Source: Caprimulgus europaeus (lineage: Eukaryota; Chordata; Aves; Caprimulgiformes; Caprimulgidae). Taken from it: DNA of 64,000 nucleotides. How positions within the stretch are numbered: position 1 is the first letter of the stretch; each line of letters opens with the position of its first letter. Both the position numbers and the translations under genes were made by a program. The notes beneath the pieces are model-generated. The model was not told the DNA's origin, did not search any database, and saw only the letters and a program-made list of their open reading frames with translations. The DNA is taken from NCBI GenBank assembly GCA_907165065.1, contig OU015530.1, positions 50,634,465-50,698,464 on the forward strand, given 5' to 3'. Positions 14,541-28,460 of this stretch are shown here, piece by piece.

Positions 14541-17239
14541 AAACACGTCACCAGGAAAAAAAAATATTTTGCAAGAGCAGCTTCTAAAAGGATGTATTAC
14601 TTCATCTTTACAACACAGTCCTGGCTCAGCAGTCCTACTGCAGTCCTGTAGTAATGTTAGTAGAATTAATCCAAACTTGTAGCAGCATTATGAAGAAAAG
14701 AGAGGAACTGGTCCTTTGCAGGTCACGATCTTTCTACCTGTTTTCGCTCTCATGCGTACCTCTTTTACGGAGCTCCGTCACACTGTGGCATTCGCAGGTC
14801 ATGGTAGCATTCATTGGGTGTAACACTGATTTAAGCTTATCTGTAGAAAAGAACCTGGCAATGATCTACCTGGAGCTCTTTTACTGCTGGAGATGATCCA
14901 GGTTTTCCTTTCCCTCCTTACCCCCCGCCTTCTCATGGCCCGAAGCAAATATTAAACCTACCTGGCTGAGCCTGTATTTTGCAGGAAGAGGACTGAAGGT
15001 CCAAGGTCAACAGAACACAACTTCCTTCAAAACAATAGAATTATATGGGCTTTTACATTGAATTACAGGGAGCAAGTTTCAATCTCCAAACCAGCACTGA
15101 AAATAGAATGGGAATCATTCAGCTGCACAGTCAGACACACAGCACACCAGGTAACTCGGCTGGCCAACAAGCTGTGGCGAATAATGTAAGTTTGCGTCAA
15201 AAATCAAATTTGTATTTTTGCTGTTAAAATCAATCAGGGAGAGGTTTATTCAGTTCAGTTAAAAATCCCACAGTAGTGCTTGCATGCTTCCTACCTTTTG
15301 ATTAAAATCACTAAGAATTATCCCCATTGTGAGAAGACTAGCAAAGTAAAACTAAAATACTAAATGTCTGCCAAGCACAAATAAGGGTTAAGGTGGCAGA
15401 GCTTGGAGCCTGCCAGAACCTCATGATTTCAGTACTTGTGTCTGTCCAATAAAATTAATTCTGAACATTTTAGATCTCAACACAGCAACTCACAGCATAA
15501 AAATAGAATGCTTTGGGATATCAATTTTGCAGGCAGACGTGCACTTTCACGGAAACCAGCTAGATCCAGCAGAGCTGGGACTGCTCCTGTAAAAAGTTCA
15601 TGCCCATCCGAGTTCAGCAACCCAGAACACAGGCTGATAAAATTGTTTTCTTGGTAGCGAGATTTTTGTCTTGTCTCACCCCACCAAAATGGAAAATACT
15701 GTAGATCTGGAGAACCACTGACTCAAACTATGAGTTGGCCTGGATGATTTAGAAAGAAAAGACACAGGTCAGCCTCTTTTATTGAGTCACCCTCAGAAAT
15801 ACAAATCTTGATATTTTGTATCTCTATATACATATGTACAAACACATGCATAATACATCTCAATAACACTAAAAGTACTTCAGTGGTCATGTGTCCAAAG
15901 TCTTTCAGAGACAAAAATGTAGTCTTACAGCCAGACAGATTAATCGTTGTTGTTTCTCTGAAGACAAATATATGCTTTTCTTGTACCACATTTCCCTCTG
16001 TACACAAGTCAAATCTTACACAGGCAAGGTGATAAAAAAATAGTGCTTAAGATCAAAAGGATAAGAAGTTATAATCCAGCTGGAAAATTAGGTATGACAA
16101 ATCCATCACTATGTCCGTGAGCTGGCAGGGAAGACATCTCAGAGGACTCTCCACCACAATCACCTTCTCTTGAATAATTCTGCAGCTGGAACTCCATTAG
16201 CTCGGTGAGACTAACAGGTTTCTTTCTAGCTCCCCCTAGTGAAGCCAGTGACTGGCTCCTGCTTCATCCCTCTGAGATACCCTCAGCCTAGGCCAGGATT
16301 TACAACAAATTGATATTTTCCTTTAGTGTAGACACTCCTTGCACGTGACATGTAGACATGGATATTATTTTTTTCCTGAGTCACTGATGGAAGAAGATGG
16401 GACCTTTGAAAATTAAGGGTGGGATCCACTTATCTCATCTCTAACTATAGCACATAAGAAGTTGACATTTACTCTAAAGCAGTTGTTTGGGGTCCACCTA
16501 TAGTCAGCATAGAGAGATATAAATACCTCCAGAAGGCCACTCATTGCACTCTATCTCTTTTCACTGACAACAGAGGGACCCTAGACATCTCATTTAGATT
16601 AGATAGCTAAGTGTCAAAGGGATAAATTTAGATTAGATAAATACCTTGTGATCTGACTTCTCCATCTTAACAGTATCTTCAAGACCTAACCAAACCTGTC
16701 ACTTTGAACATTTATATATTTGATTTGGCATGTTGAAACCTAGACCTTCTGTTACTCTTTTTGTTAAAGCATGTTCTTAACAAAGTTTGTTCCTAACCTC
16801 AGTACAGAACCCTGAACAATTTGATTGAACAAAGCAGAAGCAGAGAAGCTTTCTGAGAATGATGAGCCCAGCACCATCACAAAGCAGGCAATAGGGTACC
16901 CACATCTCTCTCTGACGGAAAATAGCTCTTGGATGAAAATACAGAACATTTGAGTTCACTACAAGTTCACACAACCTTTCAGCTATTGATGTAGAAGCGT
17001 AAATCTCCAAGAACTAAGCAAATAGTTACTGTGATGAGTTCATCTTTTTTTCTTCTGTAAAGTAACCATAAGAAAACATTTTCTATAATATCTTCTCACT
17101 TTCACAGATTTGGTTTCTACATGTACCTAATAGACTATTCATAAAAATTTTGCTATGAGAATTGAAACAAACTGATTATTAAAGGCTGCAATGCAGCAGC
17201 ACCCAAAGGCACTGACCGAAACTGAGGTGCTGTTGAGCG

Positions 17240-17400
17240 AGGGGGTGTGTAAGTACCTTGGGGCCAGACTCACGTACTTTTGCTCCCATTGGATAGTCCC
17301 AAATAGTCTCACAGAAGCCAATGGGATTGCTCAAGGAGTATGTTACTCAATGGGAATAGATGTACCAAGATTTGGTTTACCCTGAGGATCTTGCAAGAAT
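17240..17400. repeat. Possible ancient amniote interspersed repeat with palindromic core
   Basis: The segment contains a perfect 9-base inverted repeat, TCCCATTGG at 17284-17292 and CCAATGGGA at 17318-17326. A related TCAATGGGA follows at 17347-17355. Short palindromes of the form CCATTG...CAATGG are typical of old repeat families shared by birds and reptiles. The copy is too degraded for me to assign to a family. Confidence 0.35.
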
Positions 17401-20400
17401 AAAGACTATGGGTGAAATGTTTGGTCCCATTAAAGACAGCGGCAAAGAAAACAAAACAGAACAATTAATTTCAAAGAGCAGTATTTCACCCAAAGAATGG
17501 ACAAAGAGGAGGACACATCATCCGCAACATGCAGTCAGAATGGCAGCAAGCACTGCTGAGCTACCTGGTTTTCATTCCCAAGGAAAAAAAATCACAGAAA
17601 TGTATACAAAATGTGTGGAGAAACAAGCAATAAAAATATCTACAAATGTTATTATTAGTATACCATATATATGCACACTTATATCTCCATTGTACACTTC
17701 TTTTGTTGTCTGCTTTCTAATTTGAAAATATGAACTACATTGGTTAGTTAGATCACACGACATGCCATTATTCCTCTTTTCTGACTGTATAAACTTATCC
17801 ATAGTCAGAAATTGTTTTGACCAAAATATTTTTCTGTTGGAAACCTCCAGTTAGGTGAAAACAGTGCTTGTACAGAAAAACCCCACCACCCTCATTTAGT
17901 GACTACAAAAGTCTGGAGCAGAGGTTCTGATCAAAATGAAGTGTGCACGAGAAAGGGAGAGTAAAAATCTTAATAACCTAATAGCTAGGACATAACGAGG
18001 GATTATGAAAAAAAAAAAAAAAAATGGGATACTGTCCCTATGGTGGTGAATTATTTATACAAATGATCAAGTTCTCACAGTAAAGACTGAGAAAATTCAC
18101 TCTCCAAACATCTCAGTGGTTAGGACACACACTGGAAATATGGGAATACCAATCCTCAGTCTCTGCTCTCTAGCAGGCAAAGCAAGGCCTTCCTGCGGTC
18201 TTCTGCATCCCAGGTGCAAACAGAGACTGCTTTCAAGTATGTTTTTCTGTCTTTTTTTTAATGAAAAGTTTGCTCAATCTTGCTTTCATTCTGGTGTGGA
18301 AAGGGGTTGAAGTTCTCATTATGTTTTATGGTGGGAAAAAAATCAGGCCATGCTCTGCCGCTGAGGACTCGCATCATTTAGACAATTGGGCTGACATCTG
18401 TTAAGGGAGCCAGCAGAAAAGTGAAGTTATTGAATTTGGGGATGAAATTGTGCCCCTTTTAGTATCATCCCTTTTAGAAAAACTAACTCTAAACCCAACT
18501 ACGTCATAGCAATTTCCTCATTTAAACCTTCAGCAGGGCAGGCAGAAGCAGGGCCCGGGAGTGAGCAATACCCACTCTGGGTCATGGGGTGGGGAAAGGA
18601 CAGAAGTGCACTATTCCAGGAAATACCTGGAAATGCTGGTGCTCCTTTGAATATGAGCACTGTCTGATTGCACCATCACACCTGCCAAAAACCACCCTGA
18701 CTCTCAAACAGAATGATGCAACTTTCCATCTGAGTACTACAAAGGTACCCTCCAACCCTTGCCTGGGTTAAGTGCCTTCATGTCAGGATTCTTAAAAGAA
18801 GTTTGGTGAACATTATCAGTCCAACAGTCTTCTGTGCCATATGAAATATACCACTCACAGTGGAAGCAGCCACATGTGGGGAAAACACAACTTTCCACAG
18901 GGATTTCTATATGAAACCTCCTTAACTGAAAATCAGCCAAATCTTCCTGGGTGAACACAAAGGGGACACACAGCATATGCTATAGATAGCTGTTCTTCCA
19001 TTCTGAATCTTCCCGGTTTTTGCAGTGTTCATCCAGCGTTCTGCAGGCCATTAGGAAGTTAAAGGTATGTGATCTCTGTCAAGCAACTCGAGACAAGTTG
19101 GGAGTGAGTTGCAGATTTTAAGTCTGTGTGTGTCTGTATATGTGTGCACCTGCACACATTACACCACAAAACCTTCCAGAGTTTGTAACATTCAGATTTA
19201 CTATAGAAAAATAATTTCAGTCAATGGTAGTATAAAAATGATAACAGATTGCAGATTTTGATTCATAATCTGGGAACTTACTGGAAACATTAATCGGGAA
19301 CACAGAAGGGGAACACCTAGAAAGCTATTGTTTAATTAAAGATAGTTGACATAACTACAGAGAAATCATGTGTAAGCAAATCAGGATTCTTGACTTTGGG
19401 ATATAGCACTGCACAAAAACATAACATCATACGTAAGTATTGGTGAAAGGGCAAGTCACTCTGTTGATAAAGAACTGGCCTGTAGATTAAGACCATGTGA
19501 AATCAGATCAGGATAGGAGAGCAAAACCCAAAAAGGCTAGCATGTGGATGAGAGTTGCTTGTATAGGTTTACCAATGACCAAGAATCAATGAACAGAGTG
19601 ATCAAATTAGCCAGACTGTTCCTGCTTGGAAAGCTGGTCATTAAAGTGTGCTGCAGTCCTCGGATTAACTTCTTGAATAAAGGACATTAAGTGAATAGGA
19701 CTAAATGCTATACAGGATATATGCTATATAATAGAAACTAATAGTAAGGGCAAGAAAGCAGTATTAAATAGAAGAAAAGGTGAGTTGTTTTTTTGTGTGT
19801 GTTGGTCTAATTCTTCCTTTTCAGTCTGGGGTGAATTTTAACACTGTCCTCAGCTGCAGCAGCTGTTGGAGCAATGCCATGTTAGACAAAGAAGGACCAG
19901 GTTGCTGTAGTGGTTGGTGACTCCAGAGTGAAGTTTTAAGACTGAATTCTGCAGGGAACTGGACAATATTAAAATGAAAAATAAGGAATAAAAAAAATCC
20001 ACATGGCTCCAAGACTGCAAATTAAAGACAAGTTTCAGACAAAACAAATGATCTGCAGTAAAGTTTGTGGAGATACATACAGGCCATAGAAGTCTGTCAA
20101 CCTGAGACACAGACACAATAGTGACCACTAAAGTGGATGATAAAGTCCCAAATCAAAGGGAACATTATCACCTCTACCACTGTACAAATCACTTCTGCAC
20201 CTGAGTTACAGTAACACCCTTTCCCTGTTATATTTGTTTAAATAACGAGGTAGAGAATTGTTTGTGATTTCACATTTAAACATGGCTCAAAAAAAAAAAA
20301 AGGACCATGATTTTGTTCATGGTTTTTTGTTGTCATTATGATAGTAATAATAATAATAAATGTTCATTTAGGTTTAAAAGGATGCAACAGAAAGAGAAGC

Positions 20401-23400
20401 AATCAAGGGCACTTGGAGTAATACTTGGATTCGGGAAGTTCATCTGCAACAGCATCTTCAGAGAGTATTATTCACATTCATTATAAAGGGAAGTACACCT
20501 ATGGCACGTGAGGAGCCTGATTCTGTGTCTCTTAAACTGGCAAAGTTCTTCTGATTTTTTTTAGTTTAAGGCTTAGGGGATGAGAGAGTGTTAAAAATTT
20601 CTAAGCATACTAGGGATGACAGATGCCAAGAGATTATCTCCGTTGTCAATAGATCTTTCCTGAAGACAAAAAACTGGAGAAGACAAAAAAAATTGAGAAG
20701 ACAAGGCTGATGATGACTACTGAAGGCATCCTCACCTAGACTTCTTTTTGCAGAGCATTTGTAAACAGGAGCTATAACTCATAACTCAGACAGGATGGAT
20801 CCAGATGGGCCTTTTGGCTTTCTTCCATAATAAAATCTTTAATTTTCCTAAAGAAAATAACAACTTCATGCACATGCTGCTTACTTCAGAGCAAAACTTG
20901 GTTTACAAACTCAAGTAGTTTAAGGATTAAAAAGTTTAGTCTATCTCTGCAAATGAACTTTATCAAAGTGCAGGTAAAAGCGAGCCTTCAGGTAAACAGG
21001 AGCATTTGCCAAGTGGAAATCCCAGCTCTTTGTATATTTAGTAATGAGTAAAGATAAGATTTCTTTTTTTGACAGCATGATGGATACAATCATAAAAGGA
21101 ATCATGCTGCTGTAACAGAGTATACTTGAAGAGTGAATTTGATGGCTACAGCTTTATTCCCAAACATGTCTTACCTTTCTTTAATTTAAAGTACATGAAA
21201 GCTAGTTTTTCTGGCATGTGAAAATGTTAAAGTTTTGTTAGTTTGTTCTTTTTTTTCCTTTACTTCCTCCACCCCAATATGGACATGTTACGTTTAATGT
21301 CAAACTCAGATCTGCTTCCCAGTTCAATAATCACTGACTCATTTAAGCATATTTATTTAATTTTTTTATAGATAGAAATGTACAGTAAGCAAAGAAACAC
21401 AAGTTCTTGGGTGAACACGAGCTCATAAATTGTTACATGTGATTCTGCTACTGTGGGTTAAAGGAGAGGGCAGCCCCAAGAATGTGGTGAAACCAGCTGG
21501 TTTGAGCCCTGTTATTTCAGTATAAAAGCCATGTCCAAATCTGCCATAGATTAAAAATGAAATTAGTTTATTAGTCTCAGCCTGTTATTTTTCGGATGCT
21601 TATCCTCATCACAAAACCAATTAAATCTGACATGACTGACAATCTCGGCTCAGAGGAAAAACTCGTAGCTGCTAGCCACTCGTGACTGAAATCTAACCAC
21701 CCAGCTTTACTGGAAAGCTCATGCAAAGATAAATTCTACTGTACTTCACTCAAGAGGTATAGCACCAAGATAACTATCTTTAATTAGTCTTAGCATTCAC
21801 CTGAGACTTGAAGGTGCTTGAAGTACTCACAAAGAAGAGGTAGCTAAGCATAGGTTCCAAAAGTGGTAGGATGCTTTAGTAATTTGTGTGATTCTCTCTT
21901 TTCCATCAAAAATCTGTTGAAGGAAGCCCAGGGCACAATATTTCATAACAGTAAGCTCACAAATTGCAGGAGTAACAGAGTCATCTTCCAGTACACCTCC
22001 TTGGATCCTGGATACATCAAGAGATTCCAGCAGAAAGAAGATAACAGCATGAAAACAGATTAGCCCATGACGTATCCTCAATGGTAGACTCTTGTTCTGT
22101 GTTTGGTCTCAAAATAAAGTTGTGAAGATGAAATTAAAATTTTAGCTGATGTCAGTAGGCCAAGAAAGTCCAAATTACCTACCTGGGAAAATATCCCACA
22201 GGTCACTATTACTTGTGCCTTTTTCTCTGTCCATGGAGGGAAGGGGGCCTCATCTGAGCCAAGCCACGTCCTTCCACAGCACTTAAATCATGCAACAGAC
22301 ATTTGCAAGGTTGAACTTCTCTGTGTTTAATATCTGATCAAAAGTAGATACAGGATCCCAATCCAAAATAAGATCTACACTCTCACACCAAATACAGTCC
22401 CAGCCGAAGTCCTTCACAGTCTGTTAGTTGATGGTTTAAAAATGAAGAAAAGGTTCATATAAAGCACGCAAAAATGCCCCTTTTCAATCTTCAACTGAGA
22501 GAGAGTAAGTAAAATTTACCATTCTGAAAGGATAAACTAGGCATGCTATTTTTGGTCATATTACTTTTTAAAATGTCTTGAGGTTCAAATCCTCTGCATT
22601 TCGCAGTGAGGAAGAACTTAACAGAGATCTTAGGAAAAAAAAAAAGGTTGAAAACGTAGATTTCTTTCATTAATATATGACAAATCATCCACAAAAGTAC
22701 TTGTTGCAAATGTTGCTATCTGCACACCTCTGTTGCTCCAGGAACAATGGTGAAGGAAGGCAACCCAGTGATGATCAGAGCTGAGAGCACTGGTAGCAGC
22801 ACCCTAAGCACTGGCACCTAATAGGTGCGGATTGTCTTGTCTAAAATGCAATGGATTGGGAGATTTCAGTCGTTCCAATAACCAATGGAGAGAGGAAGCA
22901 TTGGAGATGAGCTTATTAATTTTATTTATAAAAAAAAATTCCCCTCATAATAATTTTAAACATTTATTTTTAACAAATGATTAAATGAAAATTGTTTCTA
23001 TGTCAAGAAAAAAAAAAATAGATTTTGATAAAAAAAGTCTAAGCTGTGCCGCTTAGAAACAGGTCTTTTGAGTTAAAGTTTGCATTTTAGAAAAATTGTA
23101 TATTTGTTCTGGGAACTCTTTATCAAATGCAAAAATAAATTAAGTTCATTGGAAAGGAAATGTTTATGACCTCTCATAAACTATATTAGGCTCCAATAAG
23201 TCTCATGGGGGCATTCTGTGGGTTGTGCACATATAGAAAATCTGGTCTAACAGACCTAATCAAACAGGTTTGTACAGAGAGGTGTCCCTAAGTTCAGTAG
23301 ATATCCTTCCCACAATGTTCTCTTCACACAGTGCGGTGAGCAGTGTGAAGAAAACACTGTTTTTTCTTTCCAATCTGGAGAGAAACAAGTTCTCTTGTAG

Positions 23401-25759
23401 ATTTGTTTTCACCTCCCCTGATGTCAACCCCTAACAGGTTTGTTGGGGTTTTTTTAGGTATTCTATAGAAAATCACGAGTAGGAATAACTTATCCTAAGT
23501 ACTATAGATCATAGGTCTTGGAAACTATGCATTGCTTTAAGAGGGCTTCTCCAAAGTCATTGTGATATTTTTATGGAAATTCATAGTACAGATACTTTGT
23601 CAAGAATAACTTTGCCTTCCTAGAGCCTGTCAATGCATTTCACTATCATAATCAGAGGTAAATCTCTGAAATGATATAGTATGTGAATATGCCAGGTTAC
23701 AATATTACTCATAATTATTGACAGTATATGAACTAAACATGACTTCAGTGGAGTCATTCCAGTGAATTCTGCCAATGCAGATCAAGAATAGTGTTCATAA
23801 TAAATTTTTTAAAAAATATAAGTATATTATCCTCAAGAGAAAGTTTTCCTTAAGGGAAAAAAGATTGCATAAAAGGTTAAAGAGTTGGAGGAGGATATAG
23901 AAGAACATTTCAGCCCTCCTCTAAGAAGATGCATGGTCAGCAGTTGCCTATAAAGTACCTGCTGCTGGGGAATCTGAAAAAGGGCTGAAAGGGAATGTTG
24001 CACTTCTCTCTTGACCTAGCACAACAGAGGATGCACAGTGTTGTATCCAGTGCCTCTAACATGGTCTTGTTCCACAATCTGCAGGTGTAGTAGTGAAGCC
24101 ATCTATATGTACAAACAGGTGATGATGACCTGGCACAAGAAATAAAGCTAGATAAACTTCTTGGGATTGTTTGTGATTCTACCCCATAATTGTGCTAAGC
24201 AGAATCTTGGGGTTTTTTTAAATACCAAATTTGAAGGTTCTAACATTTTTTTTATTTTAGGGAAAAAGAAAACAGGAAAACTCTCTGTCCTTAAATTCAA
24301 GATGTGAGAGTCACGTAATATATTAAAAGGACTACAGTTAGAACTAGCAACATACGGCTTTCTAGCATCCCAGCCAGCTGGACATGGCTTTGCATGGATC
24401 CCAACAGAAGTACATAGATATAAACAAAGGCAGAATTTAATTACAAGTGAACATTTTATTGCACAATACTCTCTCAAAAATGCTTACATGAAGTAGAAAC
24501 CTGATGCTTAGTTTGATCATTTGTTCGAGGCTCTTTGTTAAACAGAATGAGTGCAGTGTAAAATGCTGACATCTTATGGGTTTGACATTTACTAAGGTAA
24601 TAAATTAAAGTAATTATGTTAATGTATAATAAATGTATTCAACGGGAAATAAAAAAGTGTACAGTGCAAGAACAGAAAAAAAATCTTGTTTTTCTAAGTG
24701 GTTGTCATATACTGAAGACTAAGATCTCAGCAGATTTTTTTTGGAGGCTGATAATATCTCACAAGCATAGGTTGAAATAATCCTTATTATTTAAATATAA
24801 TAAGTATATTTTTATATTTAAGTATATAAAAATATAATTTAATGTAATTAACTTCAAGATATCAGATTAGAAAATGTCAATACAAATTAAAGATATCCAT
24901 TCTCCACGTGGTGTTTGTGACTTGAAGAAAGGAAGGGGTGGGGATCTTTTGCTTCTTTCTTTTGTAGAAGATTTGCCATCCACAGTCTGATTCTTTGTTC
25001 ACTGAACAACTTGGGCAACACTTTCATACCTAAGTGACATTTTCAAAAGCCACTAAGACCCTTATGGATCTGTAGATTCAAAGAAGTACTCAGGTGACAA
25101 AGCTGAATTAGTTCATGGTGCAGCTCATCTACCATAACCAGCCACGTGTGTTCTCCTAGCTTACTGCAACCATCAAGCAACATGAGCTTGTTTAGACTGT
25201 CCCACAAACCTCTTCTCATACATTTGCCATGAGTGAGGATACCCTCTCGGAGGTTCACTATGAAGTGATCAGTGAAGCTGCTGCAGTTTGGCTTGCAGAT
25301 ATATGAGTCACTCCTTAAGAAGGCCCTCTCTGCTACCAAATCACCAGGGGTCTTCAAAACCTCTCCCCCTTTGGCTCCAGCCAGGCCCAGTGACTACTGT
25401 CGCATGACCCTAAAATTGGGTATTTACATGACAAGGTGTTTAAAGGGACAGTTTCCTCCTAGCTCCAGATAATTAATGGAACTTTCTGTCGAAAATTACT
25501 AAAGCTCACACATCCTTTAAAAATGTCTACTCAGCACAGATACTCCAATTATGTAAGTGTCCAGTCCTTTCTGAAACACTCTGAATATAATTGCCTCAGC
25601 AATATCTAGAGATGAGGTTGTCCAGGAAGCTTTAAAATGTGGGGATGAGACCTTCAGCCAAAGCAAGTGAGGTATTCTCATACTACATCCTATTAACAAC
25701 AGCTGAGGACTTCCATGAAGTTCAATTCTGCTATGTCAGATTGGAAATCTTAATATGCC

Positions 25760-25820
25760 TTGTTCTGCAAATTGTTCCACTTACTTCAATGGGTCTTCAC
25801 GCAGATAAGGTGAAGTACAA
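25760..25820. repeat. Possible fragment of an ancient amniote repeat
   Basis: The run TGTTCTGCAAATTGTTCC, followed by TTACTTCAATGGGTCTTCAC and an AAGGTGAAG segment, resembles an old repeat consensus common in birds and reptiles. In that family a TGCAAA box is followed by a CAATGGG palindromic core. The call is by recollection of the pattern only, and the boundaries are uncertain. Confidence 0.3.
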
Positions 25821-28269
25821 ACTGTACAAATAAAAAGGGCAGGTTCTTTGAAGAAGAGACCTTCTTGGATTTGTTTGGGTAGAGCCTGGGAAAATGGTGT
25901 TTGATTCTCTCTCGGTCTCTAAGCTCTGCCACAATAAACTGAAATAAAAATAGCAATATCAAGCTGCACCAATGTCTGCAGCTTACTTGACTTGCCCTGG
26001 GATTCAACTGGATGCTAATAGCAAAAAAATGCTGATTAAGGCTGTGTAATTTTGCCCCAAATTGAATTCATTTTAACAGCATAGAGGAAGGGGAAATATT
26101 ATCCTGCTCTTTTCTCAGCATATTTAGATATAATGACATAATATGAATGCATTCCAAAAATTGCCTGTCTTCAGGTAGTGCATTTTGGAGTGATTTCAAA
26201 ATTCCCTTAGGTTATATCAGCGAAACATTTTCCTGTCTCAAAAATCACTAAGCTCTCAGTGCCCAATTGTCTGTGTCGCTTACCTTGTTTACATGGTGGG
26301 TTATTCTCTAGCCTACGATCTGTGCCTTGTTTTGTCAGGCTGCCCTTATGTTACTTTGTGACCATTTTGATTTTCAAGCCTCCATGCATAAATTATGATT
26401 TATTTTGCTTTCTGAAAGGAAGGCTGAGTGAAGTAATAGACTGTGGGGTTTTTGGTTGTTTTTTTTATTATTAATATTTCAAGACCGCATTTTTTTCTTG
26501 TGAAGAAAACTCTGCAAATTTAATTCTTTCTTCTATATAGAAATATGCACACAGAGAAGAGCTGAAATAAAAAGGAAAACAGTATCTTTTGTTTGAACCT
26601 TAAGAGATGTTAAGTTCTCATAACTCTAGCAATGAAGTGAGAGGCGCATCCTACTCCTCAAAAGTAGCCTCCTTTGGTCATAAATGTTATTTTCCATATA
26701 GCTGGGTACACTATGTTCTACGCTATTGTCAATGCGTTGTTACTCCATGCCTAGAGAAAAGCCATGTGCAGAAAATGGGGTTATGTGGATAAAATAAGCA
26801 TCAACATCAACACTGTCTGATTTTCAGCATTAGTGAGGCATATTACTCTCCAAAACTTATCTAGTTGTTTTTACGTTAACAAGAGCCAAGCCATGGGAGC
26901 ATAATTGAACTATCGCCCATAGGCAATTACTGATTGAAATTGATTAATTCTACAAGCAAATTTGACCAATAGATTAGTTGTCACATTATGGCAGATTCGG
27001 GCAAAACTGTTGCAGTTGTGAAGGAGACATAACCATCTAGCATGAGCAGTTAATAGATTTTGTTACTGTATAGAGTTGCTTGTTGAGTTACCCAAGGAGA
27101 TCTCACCGGGGAACTGAGCAGGGCATGCTACTTTGATGCTCTAAAACCATTGTGTTACCTCTCTGCTTTCATGTATGAATCTGAGGAATTGTTAACAGAA
27201 CCAAGAGCAGTTTGCTCTGAGCAACACAAATGTAACGGCCTTAACATCAAAGTGATGCAAAATCCACTGAAAACAACAGAAAGGCTCTGACTGAATCCAG
27301 AGGACTTTGAATTAAGGCCTACCAGGGTCAAGTCTGCCATCCTAATGGGTTTTCTAAGGGGATCCTGGGGGAAATTGGAAAAAGGATTCCAATTTCTTGA
27401 ATCCAGGGATTACTGAGGTTTCAAGCTGCTGCTTTTGCAAAATCATTGGTTCCACTTCAGATTCTTTCCCCTTCCAGCCTGTGACACAGAGGTACAGAAG
27501 CACTGAGCATCGCGGTTGCAAAAAGGACCTTTTGCACCTAAGAACCCTCCCTCCCTCTATCCCTCCAGGAAAGATGCTTCAGGAAGCCATTTGAGGTAAA
27601 AATGATCGATGCTGCTACTGCATGCCCAGAAAGAAGCTGCACTAAAGAGTTCTTTACATCATCACCAGTCAGAGCATGGTGGGTTTAGGTGCAAATCTTT
27701 CTTCAGTTATCCAGTCCTTCTATGCTGGGAGATGAAGCTGCTGAATTGGTCATGTTGTTACATTATTTCTGAAAACAACCTGGGGACTGAGTGTGGGAGT
27801 CTGCTTCCACTTCTGGCTTCACACTAATTTCACAACCACTAGTAGTGACTTGGTTTGCACAAGTTTCTACACAAAATTTGAGGCTTTGGTTTTAGCTTAT
27901 AAAGCCCCACGTGGCTTGAGATGACTGACCAGAAGACTTCCTGAACTGTCACACCATCCAGCTGCAGATGTGATTGATGAAAAACGTTCTTCTGAGGTTT
28001 TCTGATGTTAATATGAGTAACTTCATCAGCTGACTGTGCAGAGGATTGGGCCCTTCTGGGTTCGTGAAGATGTAATAGCTGATGGAGCATCCCACACACA
28101 ATTTCCTGAGCTCTCATATCTGCGCCTTCTCTTGGAAAGGACAGGGGTTTGTTAAGCTTTCAGGAACATTTCAGAACCCTTTTTTCCGCTATCAAGGTGT
28201 TTTAGAGGAAAAGGACATAAATGAGCAATGTGATAGATACTGGGAGCTCTTATTTTTGTTGGGCAACAG

Positions 28270-28460
28270 ATGAGGCATATGGGTAATTTATTGCACTATA
28301 ATTGTGTTATGTGATATCGATGCTGCAGTATTAATGACTGCAAAGTGCCCAGATTGATTCAGATGGCCATTTACTGTCATTATTACAAATCTAAATAAAT
28401 AAATAAGAGCAACTGAATAGATGTATCTAAGAAGTGTTTCAAAGTCACCCGGTGACATAT
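28270..28460. promoter_or_regulatory. Candidate conserved non-coding element (about -7 kb from SHH)
   Basis: The stretch packs AT-rich homeodomain-like and SOX/POU-like words (GGTAATTTATTGCAC, TATTAATGAC, GTCATTATTAC) around a CAGATGG E-box, without any repeat signature. A mouse floor plate enhancer (SFPE1) is known at about 8 kb upstream of Shh, so the distance is suggestive. I cannot show homology. Confidence 0.28.
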
